Origin: Alteribacillus bidgolensis
Lineage (GTDB): Bacteria > Bacillota > Bacilli > Bacillales > Marinococcaceae
Assembly (NCBI RefSeq): GCF_002886255.1
Contig: NZ_NJAU01000003.1
Coordinates: forward strand, 62,001 to 126,000
Direction of reading: 5' to 3'
Length of the DNA stretch: 64,000 nt
The notes below the pieces were generated by a model, which was given only the letters and a program-made list of their open reading frames with translations, did not search any database and was not told the DNA's origin. Numbering within the stretch: the stretch's first letter is position 1; each line of letters starts with the position of its first letter. The position numbers and the translations under genes were made by a program. This document shows, in pieces, positions 55,265 to 63,794 of this stretch.

Positions 55265-55945
55265 TTACTGCTCCCGAGTATTAGCGTTATAAACCAGTTT
55301 TTCATTTCTAATTTTTTCTATAGCTTGACTGCGATCCGTTTGATTATAAATTGCAGAACCTGCAACAAGGACATTGGCTCCTGCTTCGATACATAGTTTA
55401 GCTGTTTCAGGATTCACACCACCATCTACTTCAATTTCAACCTCTAATTCTCTCTTTTCTACAATGGAAGATACTTGTTTTATTTTAGATAGAACAGAAT
55501 GAATGAAAGATTGACCTCCAAAACCTGGATTAACTGTCATAAGTAATACGAGGTCAACATCCTCTATTACATGCTCAATCATTGAGATAGGTGTATGAGG
55601 ATTTAATGCTACTCCAACTCTCATACCCTCAGATTTAATCTGTTGCACCGTTCTGTGTAAATGATTACAGGCTTCAACATGAACGGTTAGTAAATCTGCC
55701 CCCGCTTTTGAGAATGTCTCGATATATTGATTTGGATTTTCTATCATTAAGTGCACATCTAAAGGTAAGTTTGTAACAGGTCTAATGGCCTCAACGATTA
55801 ATGGTCCAATGGTGATATTGGGAACAAAATGACCATCCATCACATCAACATGGATATAATCTGCTCCCCCCCTTTCAACATCTTTTATTTCTTCTTCAAG
55901 TCGTGCAAAGTTAGCGGACAGAATAGAAGGCGCGATCTTAGTCAT
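55265..55945 (-). CDS. rpe: Ribulose-phosphate 3-epimerase
   Basis: A 226-residue TIM-barrel epimerase that interconverts ribulose 5-phosphate and xylulose 5-phosphate. It begins KIAPSILSANFARLEEEIKD; the metal and catalytic sites HVDVMDGHFVPNITIGP and HLMIENP, the loop VNPGFGGQSFI and EVDGGVN are intact. It feeds the acceptor-regenerating side of the RuMP cycle together with tkt, pfkA and rpiB. A second housekeeping copy is expected elsewhere, because rpe normally lies with rsgA/prkC. The same gene set occurs as an accessory copy on methylotrophy plasmids such as pBM19. Confidence 0.96.
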   Translation of the reverse strand: MTKIAPSILSANFARLEEEIKDVERGGADYIHVDVMDGHFVPNITIGPLIVEAIRPVTNLPLDVHLMIENPNQYIETFSKAGADLLTVHVEACNHLHRTVQQIKSEGMRVGVALNPHTPISMIEHVIEDVDLVLLMTVNPGFGGQSFIHSVLSKIKQVSSIVEKRELEVEIEVDGGVNPETAKLCIEAGANVLVAGSAIYNQTDRSQAIEKIRNEKLVYNANTREQ

Positions 55946-56006
55946 AGTTCATACCTCATCTTTCTTTATATTTAAATAATGTTTATCATGATAAAAGGAC
56001 GACAAC

Positions 56007-57392
56007 TTAATTTGCAGATATATTTTTTTCGTTGAGTTCTTCTTCTTCCGCTTCTCCTGCATTAAGAGCGAATTGTTCTTCTGGAGCATTCTTATTTATA
56101 CGGTGTCTTGCCCACACAAAGTAATAAATAACGGCTAGAGCAAAGATAGATACACTACCGATAAATATGTCAATTTGCCCAAAAACGGATGAAAACAAAG
56201 CTAGTGTACTAATAATAATACATACGATAGGTACTACTGGATAAAAAGGCGCTTTATATGGACGTTTAAGATTGGGTTCTTTTTTACGTAGAATAATTAG
56301 TGATAAATTCATCATAATATAAGAAACCAATGCCCCAAATGTGGCAATTAAAATTAATTTATCTGGATCAAACATAAGGACAAAAATAAAACCTATTGTC
56401 CCAGGAAGTACGATTGCCATATAAGGAGTACGACGTGTTTTGTGTAGTTGAGATAAGAATTGTGGTAAGTATCCAGATCTTGACAAAGAGAAAACTTGTC
56501 GGGAATAAGCCAATACCGAGCCTGCTAAGCTCGAAATTAAAGCGAATAAACCCACTATAGCAATAGCATCAACCACCCATAAATTTTGACTGATACCAGC
56601 AGAGAGTGCATAAGAAAGAGGATTTTCTTCTAACGATGTAGCCTGGTTTCCTCCAAGACCAACTGTAATTGTCACGACGAGAAATGCTAGGATAATAAGT
56701 GTAATAATTGCGCTCATAATCCCTTTAGGCATATCTTTTACCGGATCACGAGCTTCTTCTGATAGCATGGGCAACATTTCCATGCATATGTACAGCCACA
56801 TTGCATAAGGTAGTGCAGCCCAAATACCGGAAATTCCTCCAGGAATGAGTGATCCTCCAAATAGATTAGTAGTCTCAATGTTTGGTAATCCATAAATAGC
56901 GAAAACGATTAACATACCTACGGCAATAGAAACAAGGACCATCTCAAGAGTGGCAAATTCTTTTACGCCTAAAATATGCACAATAAAGAAAAACACATAT
57001 AAGAATGCAGCAGCGAAAATGGGGTTGATTTCAGGAATGAGAAAATTTACGTAATATCCAGCTCCCGCCGTAAACACAGCAGTGCCTATTGTAAACTCCA
57101 ATATAACGCCTACACCTGTAAGATATCCGCCTAGTGGCCCCATTGCTCTTCTTGCAAAAGAATAAGCTCCTCCGGCGTGAGGCATGATGGTAGATAGCTC
57201 TGCAAGTGATAAACATAACGTTGTATACATAATTCCTATGATTGCAGTAGCTATTAACATCCCTACAAAACCAGATTCAGCCAAGCCATAATTCCAACCA
57301 AAATAGGAACCTGAAATTACGATACCTACCCCTAATCCCCATAAATGTATAGGAGTCAAAACTTTCTTTAATTCTAAATGTTGAGTACTCAA
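56007..57392 (-). CDS. Ethanolamine-permease-type APC transporter
   Basis: A 461-residue permease starting at TTG 57,392 after AAGGGG. HLWGLGVGIVISGSYFGWNY and LAELSTIMPHAGGAYSFARR are signatures of the ethanolamine permease branch of the APC family. About 12 membrane segments. It is close to an AraC regulator and a copper amine oxidase, so it probably imports a primary amine. Rpe follows 61 bp downstream; the two may share a transcript. Confidence 0.88.
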   Translation of the reverse strand: MSTQHLELKKVLTPIHLWGLGVGIVISGSYFGWNYGLAESGFVGMLIATAIIGIMYTTLCLSLAELSTIMPHAGGAYSFARRAMGPLGGYLTGVGVILEFTIGTAVFTAGAGYYVNFLIPEINPIFAAAFLYVFFFIVHILGVKEFATLEMVLVSIAVGMLIVFAIYGLPNIETTNLFGGSLIPGGISGIWAALPYAMWLYICMEMLPMLSEEARDPVKDMPKGIMSAIITLIILAFLVVTITVGLGGNQATSLEENPLSYALSAGISQNLWVVDAIAIVGLFALISSLAGSVLAYSRQVFSLSRSGYLPQFLSQLHKTRRTPYMAIVLPGTIGFIFVLMFDPDKLILIATFGALVSYIMMNLSLIILRKKEPNLKRPYKAPFYPVVPIVCIIISTLALFSSVFGQIDIFIGSVSIFALAVIYYFVWARHRINKNAPEEQFALNAGEAEEEELNEKNISAN

Positions 57393-57456
57393 TAGAGCCC
57401 CTTCTTTCTTTATTTTTTTATAACAACCTAATATTAAAAGTTATAAAGTAGTTTTT

Positions 57457-58257
57457 CTAAGAAAGATTTTGTATAAATTGAGTCGGAGTTAAATCAACAA
57501 ATTTTTTAAATCCCTTAACAAAGTGCGCTTGATCATGGTATCCATTTTCATAAACTACATCTGATAGTTTTTGTTTATTATTATCTGTAAACAGCATCGC
57601 TAAAGAATTTTGAAATCTAACAATTTCACTAAATTGCTTTGGTGAAAACCCAATCGACTCTTCAAATTTTTTACGTATATACCGATCTGAATATCCAGTA
57701 TCCATAGACAATTGATTAATATTTATATTTCCTTTGGATTCGTAAATTTGGTTAATTGAATATTCAACAATATTCTGATAAATCGAATCAGAAAATAGAC
57801 TTTCAATAAACTTTTCAAATAGATGTACCCTTTCACTAAAAGATTGTCTACTAACTATTTGTTCTACAAAGAATGGGTCAATGACCATAACATCATCTAA
57901 AGGAATTTTTTCTCCCAAAAGTTCTCTCATTGAATACTTTAAGTTAATAATACCTTGTTCAGGGGTGAATCTAACGCCAAAGTATTTACATCCTACTTCA
58001 AAATTCAGTTGTTCCCTTCGTTGAAGTGGACTTGTCCAAAGAAATCCAGATGGTTTTGTTGAACTACAACAAAACAACATATCAAAACATCCATCAGGAA
58101 TAAGGGAAAAGGAATTAACAGAATTTTTTTGGGTCTCAAATTGGTAAAATAATGCAATGTGTTTTCTGATAGGAAGCTTTAATGGTTTTTGTTCAATATA
58201 GTTATCCATCTTATATTGGACTTCAGGTTGGGAAGGAAAAAACGTAAGGGTTGTCAA
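57457..58257 (-). CDS. AraC-family regulator with DUF6597-type N-terminus
   Basis: A 266-residue regulator; the start is TTG 58,257 after AGGAGGGG. The ligand-binding half has IPDGCFDMLFCCSSTKPSGF and CKYFGVRFTPEQGIINL. The C-terminal AraC domain has two HTHs: LSMDTGYSDRYIRKKFEESI and NGYHDQAHFVKGFKKFVDLT. Its neighbours are an amine permease and a copper amine oxidase, so it is probably the amine-responsive activator. It resembles the protein at 5146 in build but is not identical. Confidence 0.9.
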   Translation of the reverse strand: MTTLTFFPSQPEVQYKMDNYIEQKPLKLPIRKHIALFYQFETQKNSVNSFSLIPDGCFDMLFCCSSTKPSGFLWTSPLQRREQLNFEVGCKYFGVRFTPEQGIINLKYSMRELLGEKIPLDDVMVIDPFFVEQIVSRQSFSERVHLFEKFIESLFSDSIYQNIVEYSINQIYESKGNININQLSMDTGYSDRYIRKKFEESIGFSPKQFSEIVRFQNSLAMLFTDNNKQKLSDVVYENGYHDQAHFVKGFKKFVDLTPTQFIQNLS

Positions 58258-58319
58258 ATTAGACCCCTCCTAATTTTTAATGTGCAATAACCCGATATAT
58301 TTAGACTTTTAGTATCCTG

Positions 58320-58886
58320 CTAATGATGATGCAGATCATCTACCTGGTTGTCTTCTACCGGTTTCATTTCTAGGTCTGCAAAAGTGAATATTATAATAAT
58401 TGAAAAAGCGGATGTAATAATCATCCAAAGGTAGGAACGAGGATAAAACCCAAAACTTTTATTATTTATCTTTAATTCAGCATTAATATAGAAAATAATG
58501 AATAAAACACTTATGACAAATAAGATATCCATAAATACGAGCATAAGTGGAAGGTTATTTAGCAGCATATCCCCTAACATTGCACCCATCATTCCTCCCA
58601 TTATTCCAGCAGCACATCCTTCTACCATGGTAAGAAGACTAATGGGTTTTCCTGCTAAAAATCCTACTATAAGACCGAAACTCATTGCTAAAATTGTAGA
58701 AAGTGTTAAATCACCTCTATAAGCTATTCCAGCAATTAAGCCAATAGTTAAACTACTAACCATTGCTAATGACATCACCATTGTCATTCCTGTCATTTTC
58801 TCTAAATTTTTTCGATTATTATATAACTTTATTAAACAGACACCAGTATATATTAAAACTAGTAAAGTACTTATTATTAATAACAT
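58320..58886 (-). CDS. Met-rich, His-ended membrane protein next to copper amine oxidase
   Basis: A 188-residue membrane protein with about five segments. Segments 2-4 are rich in Met and Gly (EKMTGMTMVMSLAMVSSLTI and AAGIMGGMMGAMLGDMLLNN). The last residues are DNQVDDLHHH, possibly a metal-binding tail. The family is unknown to me. It lies 86 bp downstream of the copper amine oxidase, on the same strand but after its terminator. A role in copper supply is an inference from Met/His content and context. Confidence 0.6.
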   Translation of the reverse strand: MLLIISTLLVLIYTGVCLIKLYNNRKNLEKMTGMTMVMSLAMVSSLTIGLIAGIAYRGDLTLSTILAMSFGLIVGFLAGKPISLLTMVEGCAAGIMGGMMGAMLGDMLLNNLPLMLVFMDILFVISVLFIIFYINAELKINNKSFGFYPRSYLWMIITSAFSIIIIFTFADLEMKPVEDNQVDDLHHH

Positions 58887-58924
58887 AGATTCAACCCCCC
58901 ATTTACCGAATGTTAAAAAAGGTG

Positions 58925-58959
58925 AAAAAGGAATTGAATCATAACAACAATTCCTTTTT
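58925..58959 (-). terminator. Intrinsic terminator of the amine oxidase gene
   Basis: Perfect 12-bp stem AAAAAGGAATTG/CAATTCCTTTTT followed on the minus strand by TCACCTTTTTT. Confidence 0.85.
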
Positions 58960-58972
58960 CCCTTTCCCTATT

Positions 58973-60910
58973 TTAATGACAACTGTCCCCTTTTTTAGGA
59001 GTAGGGCGTGGAAGATCCAATGCTGGATTTCTATCATAGAAACCATGTGGTTGCAACTTGAATCCAATATGGTGAGTTGGCATTACTGGCCAATCTTCCG
59101 GACGTACAATGTGGTGAACACTCATATTATACCAAGTAACAATATCTTCATTTTCAATATTGCGGTTCTCTTTTACCCAATGGTTTAGCGTGTTCTCGCC
59201 TTTACCTTGGTTCGGATATTTTCCAGAAGCATACATTTGATCGCGATCAAATTTTGTAACGTGTAAATGATTTTTAATAAATCCTGCACGTTTTATGATG
59301 CTTGATTCGTCATGTAAGAATGGAGATGCATTTTCACCAGGTACAAGTTGAAAACCTACTGGCTCACCTACATGGTTTTTCTTGTTAGGGTTAATGATTT
59401 TCCATGCTCTTGCCGTGTCATGATTCAAATTACGTTGCGCTTCTAATTCTGTTTGAAGTGTTGTTGTTTCCACACCGAAAGCATTTAAAGTTTTATTTGT
59501 TTCAAAATCAGGTTTCGATGCTACGGTGTTCAATTCTTGAACAGAATTGTATTGCCCATCGATATGGGTATCAATACGGTAGTTAAAGATGTGTTGGTGA
59601 ATTGGTGCATTGATTTGTGGTGCAACCAACGTGCCATACTTCGGTGTTTCGCCTTCTTCAAGGACACCAACATTCAAGATACCTGTTAATTTTGCTTCAT
59701 GTTCAATTTTACCATCTGTATAGAAGTACCAGAAGAATCCGTAGTCATAGTTCGCTACTGTCGTGAAGAATGAAATAACTAAACGACGTGAACGGCGTAC
59801 TTCTACATCTTCAGTTCTCCAGTCTGTGTGTTTCCATGCAATTCCGTGATCTTCTTCATGAACACAAATCGCATTAGGAATTCTGTGGATGTCACCATTA
59901 CCTGTTGCCATAACAGCGTCGAAGTAGTCAATATGACCGACACAGTCACAACCACGCTCTAATGAGTTAGCTAACTGGCCAATTCCGTATTCACCCGCAT
60001 CAAACGCACATTGCCAGTTATGAGCCGGATCTGTATCTCCGTAAGGAACAACCATTTCTGATAAAGCCGCACGGTATAGAATTTGGCGTTTTTCACCGTT
60101 CTCTTCATAATCTACGGTATTAAGAACAAGTCCTTCCCGTGCTGTGTATCCAATTCGGATATCCCATTTTTGCCACTTAATGTTATGTCCATTAATTTCA
60201 TAGCTAGGGCCTTCCGGTTGTGTAATTTCTAATGGTTTTAAATCTGTCCGTTCTTGGATATCATCAGATTGCTCAGGCTTGTACGGTGCAGCTGTTGGCG
60301 CAATCGGTCTTACTCCATAGTCTTCAATGCGTACAATTTCCATTGTGCTTAAATTAACGACAGGTAGTAGACCTGAAAGAGGATATGCATAAGCATTATC
60401 GCCTTCAAATTTTCTAACAAAACATAATGCCTTTGCTAGACGTTTTCCTTCATCTTCTTCAATACCGAAATTACCAACAGACCAAGGATCAATCATAACG
60501 AGGCTTGGATCTGTAATACCGCGTTTTGCGATCGCTTCTTGGAAATCAGGGTCATTTTTCACTGTTTCTTCAAGTTCAGAATATTCTTCAAAAAGGAATG
60601 AAGGTTGAACGTCTGGAACATGTGTCCATGAAACAACTTTTTCATCCGTAAGAGAGATAACCCCTTCATACGTTTTGCTATCTGTTGTATCCAACACGAT
60701 CATGAAAGCTTCACGTACAATTGGGTCGCCTTCTTTGTAATTTAACACAACTTCTTTTTCAGGCTCACGCAAACCAACTTGCTCAAAACGAGATTTATCC
60801 GTTAGTCCTTTTTCTTTTCTTGCAATTGCAACAGCATTCTTAATTTCCTCTTCTGTTAGTGGTTCTAGAGGATGCATCACATTTTGTAATACGTTTGTTT
60901 CGGTTTTCAT
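58973..60910 (-). CDS. Copper-containing primary amine oxidase
   Basis: A 645-residue enzyme oxidising primary amines to aldehyde, ammonia and hydrogen peroxide. The cofactor TPQ forms from the Tyr in ANYDYGFFWYFYTDG. The Cu ligands lie in INAPIHQHIFN (HxH) and the late PTHHIGFKLQPHGFYDRNPA. The catalytic base Asp is in YFDAVMATGNGD. The N-terminal D2/D3 domains match (EEYSELEETVKNDPDFQEAI). No signal peptide is seen, so it is cytosolic, unlike the secreted E. coli TynA. With methylamine as substrate it would make formaldehyde for HxlA; tyramine or phenethylamine are alternatives. Confidence 0.93.
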   Translation of the reverse strand: MKTETNVLQNVMHPLEPLTEEEIKNAVAIARKEKGLTDKSRFEQVGLREPEKEVVLNYKEGDPIVREAFMIVLDTTDSKTYEGVISLTDEKVVSWTHVPDVQPSFLFEEYSELEETVKNDPDFQEAIAKRGITDPSLVMIDPWSVGNFGIEEDEGKRLAKALCFVRKFEGDNAYAYPLSGLLPVVNLSTMEIVRIEDYGVRPIAPTAAPYKPEQSDDIQERTDLKPLEITQPEGPSYEINGHNIKWQKWDIRIGYTAREGLVLNTVDYEENGEKRQILYRAALSEMVVPYGDTDPAHNWQCAFDAGEYGIGQLANSLERGCDCVGHIDYFDAVMATGNGDIHRIPNAICVHEEDHGIAWKHTDWRTEDVEVRRSRRLVISFFTTVANYDYGFFWYFYTDGKIEHEAKLTGILNVGVLEEGETPKYGTLVAPQINAPIHQHIFNYRIDTHIDGQYNSVQELNTVASKPDFETNKTLNAFGVETTTLQTELEAQRNLNHDTARAWKIINPNKKNHVGEPVGFQLVPGENASPFLHDESSIIKRAGFIKNHLHVTKFDRDQMYASGKYPNQGKGENTLNHWVKENRNIENEDIVTWYNMSVHHIVRPEDWPVMPTHHIGFKLQPHGFYDRNPALDLPRPTPKKGDSCH

Positions 60911-60958
60911 AAAATGCCCTCCCTTTTTGTTGGCTGTAATTAATATTTTAATTTATGT

Positions 60959-60997
60959 TAATATTTAATTAAGTTAATTTTAACTTAATAAATATTA
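60959..60997 (-). promoter_or_regulatory. Long inverted repeat upstream of the amine oxidase gene
   Basis: TAATATTTAATTAAGTTAA-2 bp-TTAACTTAATAAATATTA: a near-perfect 19/18-bp palindrome, 49-87 bp upstream of the amine oxidase start. Probable operator. Confidence 0.6.
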
Positions 60998-61110
60998 TAA
61001 ATATTGTAAAAATCGGAATTATCAGATATATGGTCGAATGCTGATTTCTATGATGAAATTTTGTCAATAAACGAAGGTTGTAAAAACTTTGTATGTGTCA
61101 TACATTGTAA

Positions 61111-61719
61111 TTATTTCATTAAAAATACCCTTGCAGGTGCAGCGTCCGTACCAATAATTTTTAACGGAGCAGTGACCAATTTGTACTCCCCTTCTGGAAC
61201 GTTTTTTAAGCGTAACCCTTCAACAATAATAACGTTATTTTTAAACAGTGCTCGATGAGTAGAATGATCTTTTTGACTTCTTTCTATCCCGAGTGCATCA
61301 ATGCCAACTCCTTTTATCTGTAAGGAAGATAAATATTCAGCGGCATCGGCTTTTAAATAAATAAAATCAAATTTAAAGTCTTCATACTCAGAGTTTTTCG
61401 TTTTCAGCAATATAAAATCATCTTTTTCAATTGAAAAATGCGTTAGGTCTTCTTTGACAATTCCATCATCCACGTGCGAAACGTCCAATACTTTGCATGG
61501 AACAACTAAATCTTCAAGCGAAATCGATTCAATGGTATTACCGTTAGGTACCATATGCAACGGTGCATCAACATGCGTTCCGGAATGACAATCCATGGTT
61601 ACACGTGTCTCCGTAACGTGCCCCGATGTTGTTCTTTCAAACACAGGCTGTTTTTCCTCTTTATTTTTATAAACTGGCATACCCTGATAAATAGGAGCTG
61701 AAATATCATATATTTCCAT
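61111..61719 (-). CDS. Cyclase-family metal-dependent hydrolase (kynurenine formamidase-like)
   Basis: The start is placed at ATG 61,719 (AGGAGGAAATCCT before it); an upstream start at 61,776 is less supported. The product is 202 residues. The cyclase signature is MDCHSGTHVDAPLHMVPNGN, with the metal-binding HxGTHxDxPxH. YLKADAAEYLSSLQIKGVGI and the ending are typical. Relatives hydrolyse formyl amides, lactones or similar compounds. It lies 200 bp upstream of the amine oxidase on the same strand. A formyl-amide by-product of amine oxidation is one possible substrate, but this is speculative. Confidence 0.85.
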   Translation of the reverse strand: MEIYDISAPIYQGMPVYKNKEEKQPVFERTTSGHVTETRVTMDCHSGTHVDAPLHMVPNGNTIESISLEDLVVPCKVLDVSHVDDGIVKEDLTHFSIEKDDFILLKTKNSEYEDFKFDFIYLKADAAEYLSSLQIKGVGIDALGIERSQKDHSTHRALFKNNVIIVEGLRLKNVPEGEYKLVTAPLKIIGTDAAPARVFLMK

Positions 61720-61819
61720 AGGATTTCCTCCTCCGTTTTGTGTATTTATAAGTATTATTAGGTATCTTTTTGTCACAAATTAGGTTTTTATATTCAGAAA
61801 AATAGAGCTACGTTTATAG

Positions 61820-62050
61820 TGGTCTACCCAAATTCAATAATCCCCTGTTGTATAGCGTAAACACCGATACTACCACCACACACACCATGCTGTTTAAAAG
61901 TAGTTCCTCGTACATTTATCCTTGAAGATCAGCTCGAGCTAAGTTCTCGTTTCAACGAATCCTTCACTCTCCGGTATAACGAATATAATATTTGATCTAA
62001 AGTGTCTAAGATATGGTTCCAGTAATCTTTGCAATGCATTTATAGGATCA
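61820..62050 (-). pseudogene. Unidentified gene remnant downstream of rpiB
   Basis: In shifting frames on the minus strand: DPINALQRLLEPYLRHFRSN, VIPESEGFVETR, then INVRGTTFKQHGVCGGSIGV and YAIQQGIIEFG with a stop. The last part looks like a real C-terminus. I do not recognise the family. Confidence 0.35.
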
Positions 62051-62052
62051 CT

Positions 62053-62499
62053 CTACTTCTGAGGCATTTCATACGATGTTATTTTATTGATGCGGTTTTC
62101 GTGCCTACCACCTTCAAATGGAGTTTTCAACCACACTTTCGCAATTTCACGAGCTAACCCCGGACCAATGACGCGTTCTCCCATCGCTAATACATTTGTA
62201 TCGTTATGCTCTCTTGTTGCCTTAGCACTAAACATATCATGTACGAGTGCACAGCGAATTCCCTTTACTTTGTTTGCTGCAATGCTCATTCCAATTCCTG
62301 TGCCACAAATTAAAATTCCTCGTTCAACTTCCCCACTTACTACCTTCTTAGCTACCGGAATCGCGTAATCTGGGTAATCAACAGAAGTATCACATTCACA
62401 CCCTAAATCCTCATACTCAATGTTCATCTCTTCCATCAATGAAATTATGTCTTTACGAATATTCATACCACCATGGTCTGATCCGATTGCCACCTTCAC
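62053..62499 (-). CDS. rpiB: Ribose-5-phosphate isomerase B
   Basis: A 148-residue RpiB-fold isomerase. It starts KVAIGSDHGGMNIRKDIISL. The catalytic Cys motif reads LICGTGIGMSIAANKVKGIR with ALVHDMFSAKATREHNDTNV, and the end has HENRINKITSYE. It converts ribose 5-phosphate and ribulose 5-phosphate for RuMP regeneration. It follows pfkA at 38 bp on the same strand, as part of a tkt-pfkA-rpiB cluster. RBS AGGAGG. Confidence 0.95.
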   Translation of the reverse strand: MKVAIGSDHGGMNIRKDIISLMEEMNIEYEDLGCECDTSVDYPDYAIPVAKKVVSGEVERGILICGTGIGMSIAANKVKGIRCALVHDMFSAKATREHNDTNVLAMGERVIGPGLAREIAKVWLKTPFEGGRHENRINKITSYEMPQK

Positions 62500-62537
62500 T
62501 TTTGGTTCCTCCTGTCCTCTTAAGAGATGATTTTCAA

Positions 62538-63503
62538 CTATATAGATAAACTTCTAGCTAAATGATAAGTGGACAGATCCATCATTTGTTTATGCTTTTC
62601 TTTCTCTACTTCCTTAAAAGGTGTATTAATCACTTGATTATTTTTCAAACCTACCATCACACCTTTTTTTCCATCTATCAGCAAATCAACGGCCTTTGCT
62701 CCCAATTGGTTACTCATCATCCGATCATAAGCACTAGGGGCTCCCCCACGTTGTATATGCCCCAAAATGGTCACCTTTGTATCAAATCCTGTTTTCTCTT
62801 TTATCACTTTACCGATCTCTGTACCCTTACCTACCCCTTCAGCGATAACAATAATACTATGGGTCTTTCCACGCTCATATCCTTTCTTGATGCGATCAAC
62901 GACATTTTCTGCATCATAGTCAACTTCCGGGATAATAATAGATTCTGCCCCCGCACACATCCCTGCCCATAAAGCAATGTTTCCTGCATCACGTCCCATT
63001 ACCTCAACCACATAAGTACGCTCATGGGAAGCTGCCGTATCGCGAATTTTATCAATAGCTTCTACAGCTGTATTTACAGCAGTATCAAATCCAATTGTAT
63101 ATTCTGTCCCTGCAATATCATTGTCAATAGTTCCTGGTATACCGTTTGTTGGAAACCCTTGGGCAGTTAATTGTTCTGCACCTTTAAAAGTGCCATCTCC
63201 ACCAATCACAATTAAGCCATCAATGCCTTTTTCTTTTAATTGCGTTAAAGCCTTGTCCTGTCCTTCAACTGTCTTAAATTCCTCACAGCGTGTGCTTTGT
63301 AAGATTGTACCTCCCCGGTGAATAATATCCCCCACACTACCGAGGTTCATTGAAACAAAATTTCCATCTATTAAACCCCTATAGCCATTGTATATACCGT
63401 AGACTTCTAACCCTTTAAAAATGCCCCTTCGAACGACTGCACGAATCGTGGTATTCATCCCTGGTGCGTCCCCACCGCTAGTTAATACTGCAATTTTTTT
63501 CAT
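62538..63503 (-). CDS. pfkA: ATP-dependent 6-phosphofructokinase
   Basis: A 321-residue PfkA of the bacterial ATP type. The ATP-binding GGDAPGMNTTIRAVVR, the catalytic GTIDNDIAGTEYTIGFDTAV (the TIDND aspartate) and the F6P site VEVMGRDAGNIALWAGMCAG and HIQRGGAPSAYDRMM are all intact. In the RuMP cycle it supplies the fructose bisphosphate used in C3 rearrangement. RBS AGGAG. The same gene set (tkt, pfk, rpe) is found as accessory copies on the B. methanolicus plasmid pBM19. Confidence 0.96.
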   Translation of the reverse strand: MKKIAVLTSGGDAPGMNTTIRAVVRRGIFKGLEVYGIYNGYRGLIDGNFVSMNLGSVGDIIHRGGTILQSTRCEEFKTVEGQDKALTQLKEKGIDGLIVIGGDGTFKGAEQLTAQGFPTNGIPGTIDNDIAGTEYTIGFDTAVNTAVEAIDKIRDTAASHERTYVVEVMGRDAGNIALWAGMCAGAESIIIPEVDYDAENVVDRIKKGYERGKTHSIIVIAEGVGKGTEIGKVIKEKTGFDTKVTILGHIQRGGAPSAYDRMMSNQLGAKAVDLLIDGKKGVMVGLKNNQVINTPFKEVEKEKHKQMMDLSTYHLARSLSI

Positions 63504-63605
63504 TCGTATTCTCCTCCATACTTTCTAGCTCCTAGATACTACCCACCTCATTCTTTTTTACACATACACATGTTAATTAAGTAAGGAAGAAGGATTATGG
63601 AAAAA

Positions 63606-63635
63606 GGCAGGTTCACCAACTCGGTGAAATCTGCC
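63606..63635 (-). terminator. Intrinsic terminator of the transketolase gene
   Basis: GGCAGGTTCACC/GGTGAAATCTGCC stem, followed on the minus strand by TTTTTTCC, 160 bp after the transketolase stop. Confidence 0.8.
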
Positions 63636-63794
63636 TAAATCACAAAGAGTTCATCCATTAATAAAAAGGATTTGGTTTATTTCTTAACCCCTAATTCTAA
63701 AGTAATGAATGGTTCGATGTCCTATTAATTAAGCATTTTTACACCTATTTATTATTTGACATTTAATAATTTTCTAAAAAATGGACAAATATTT

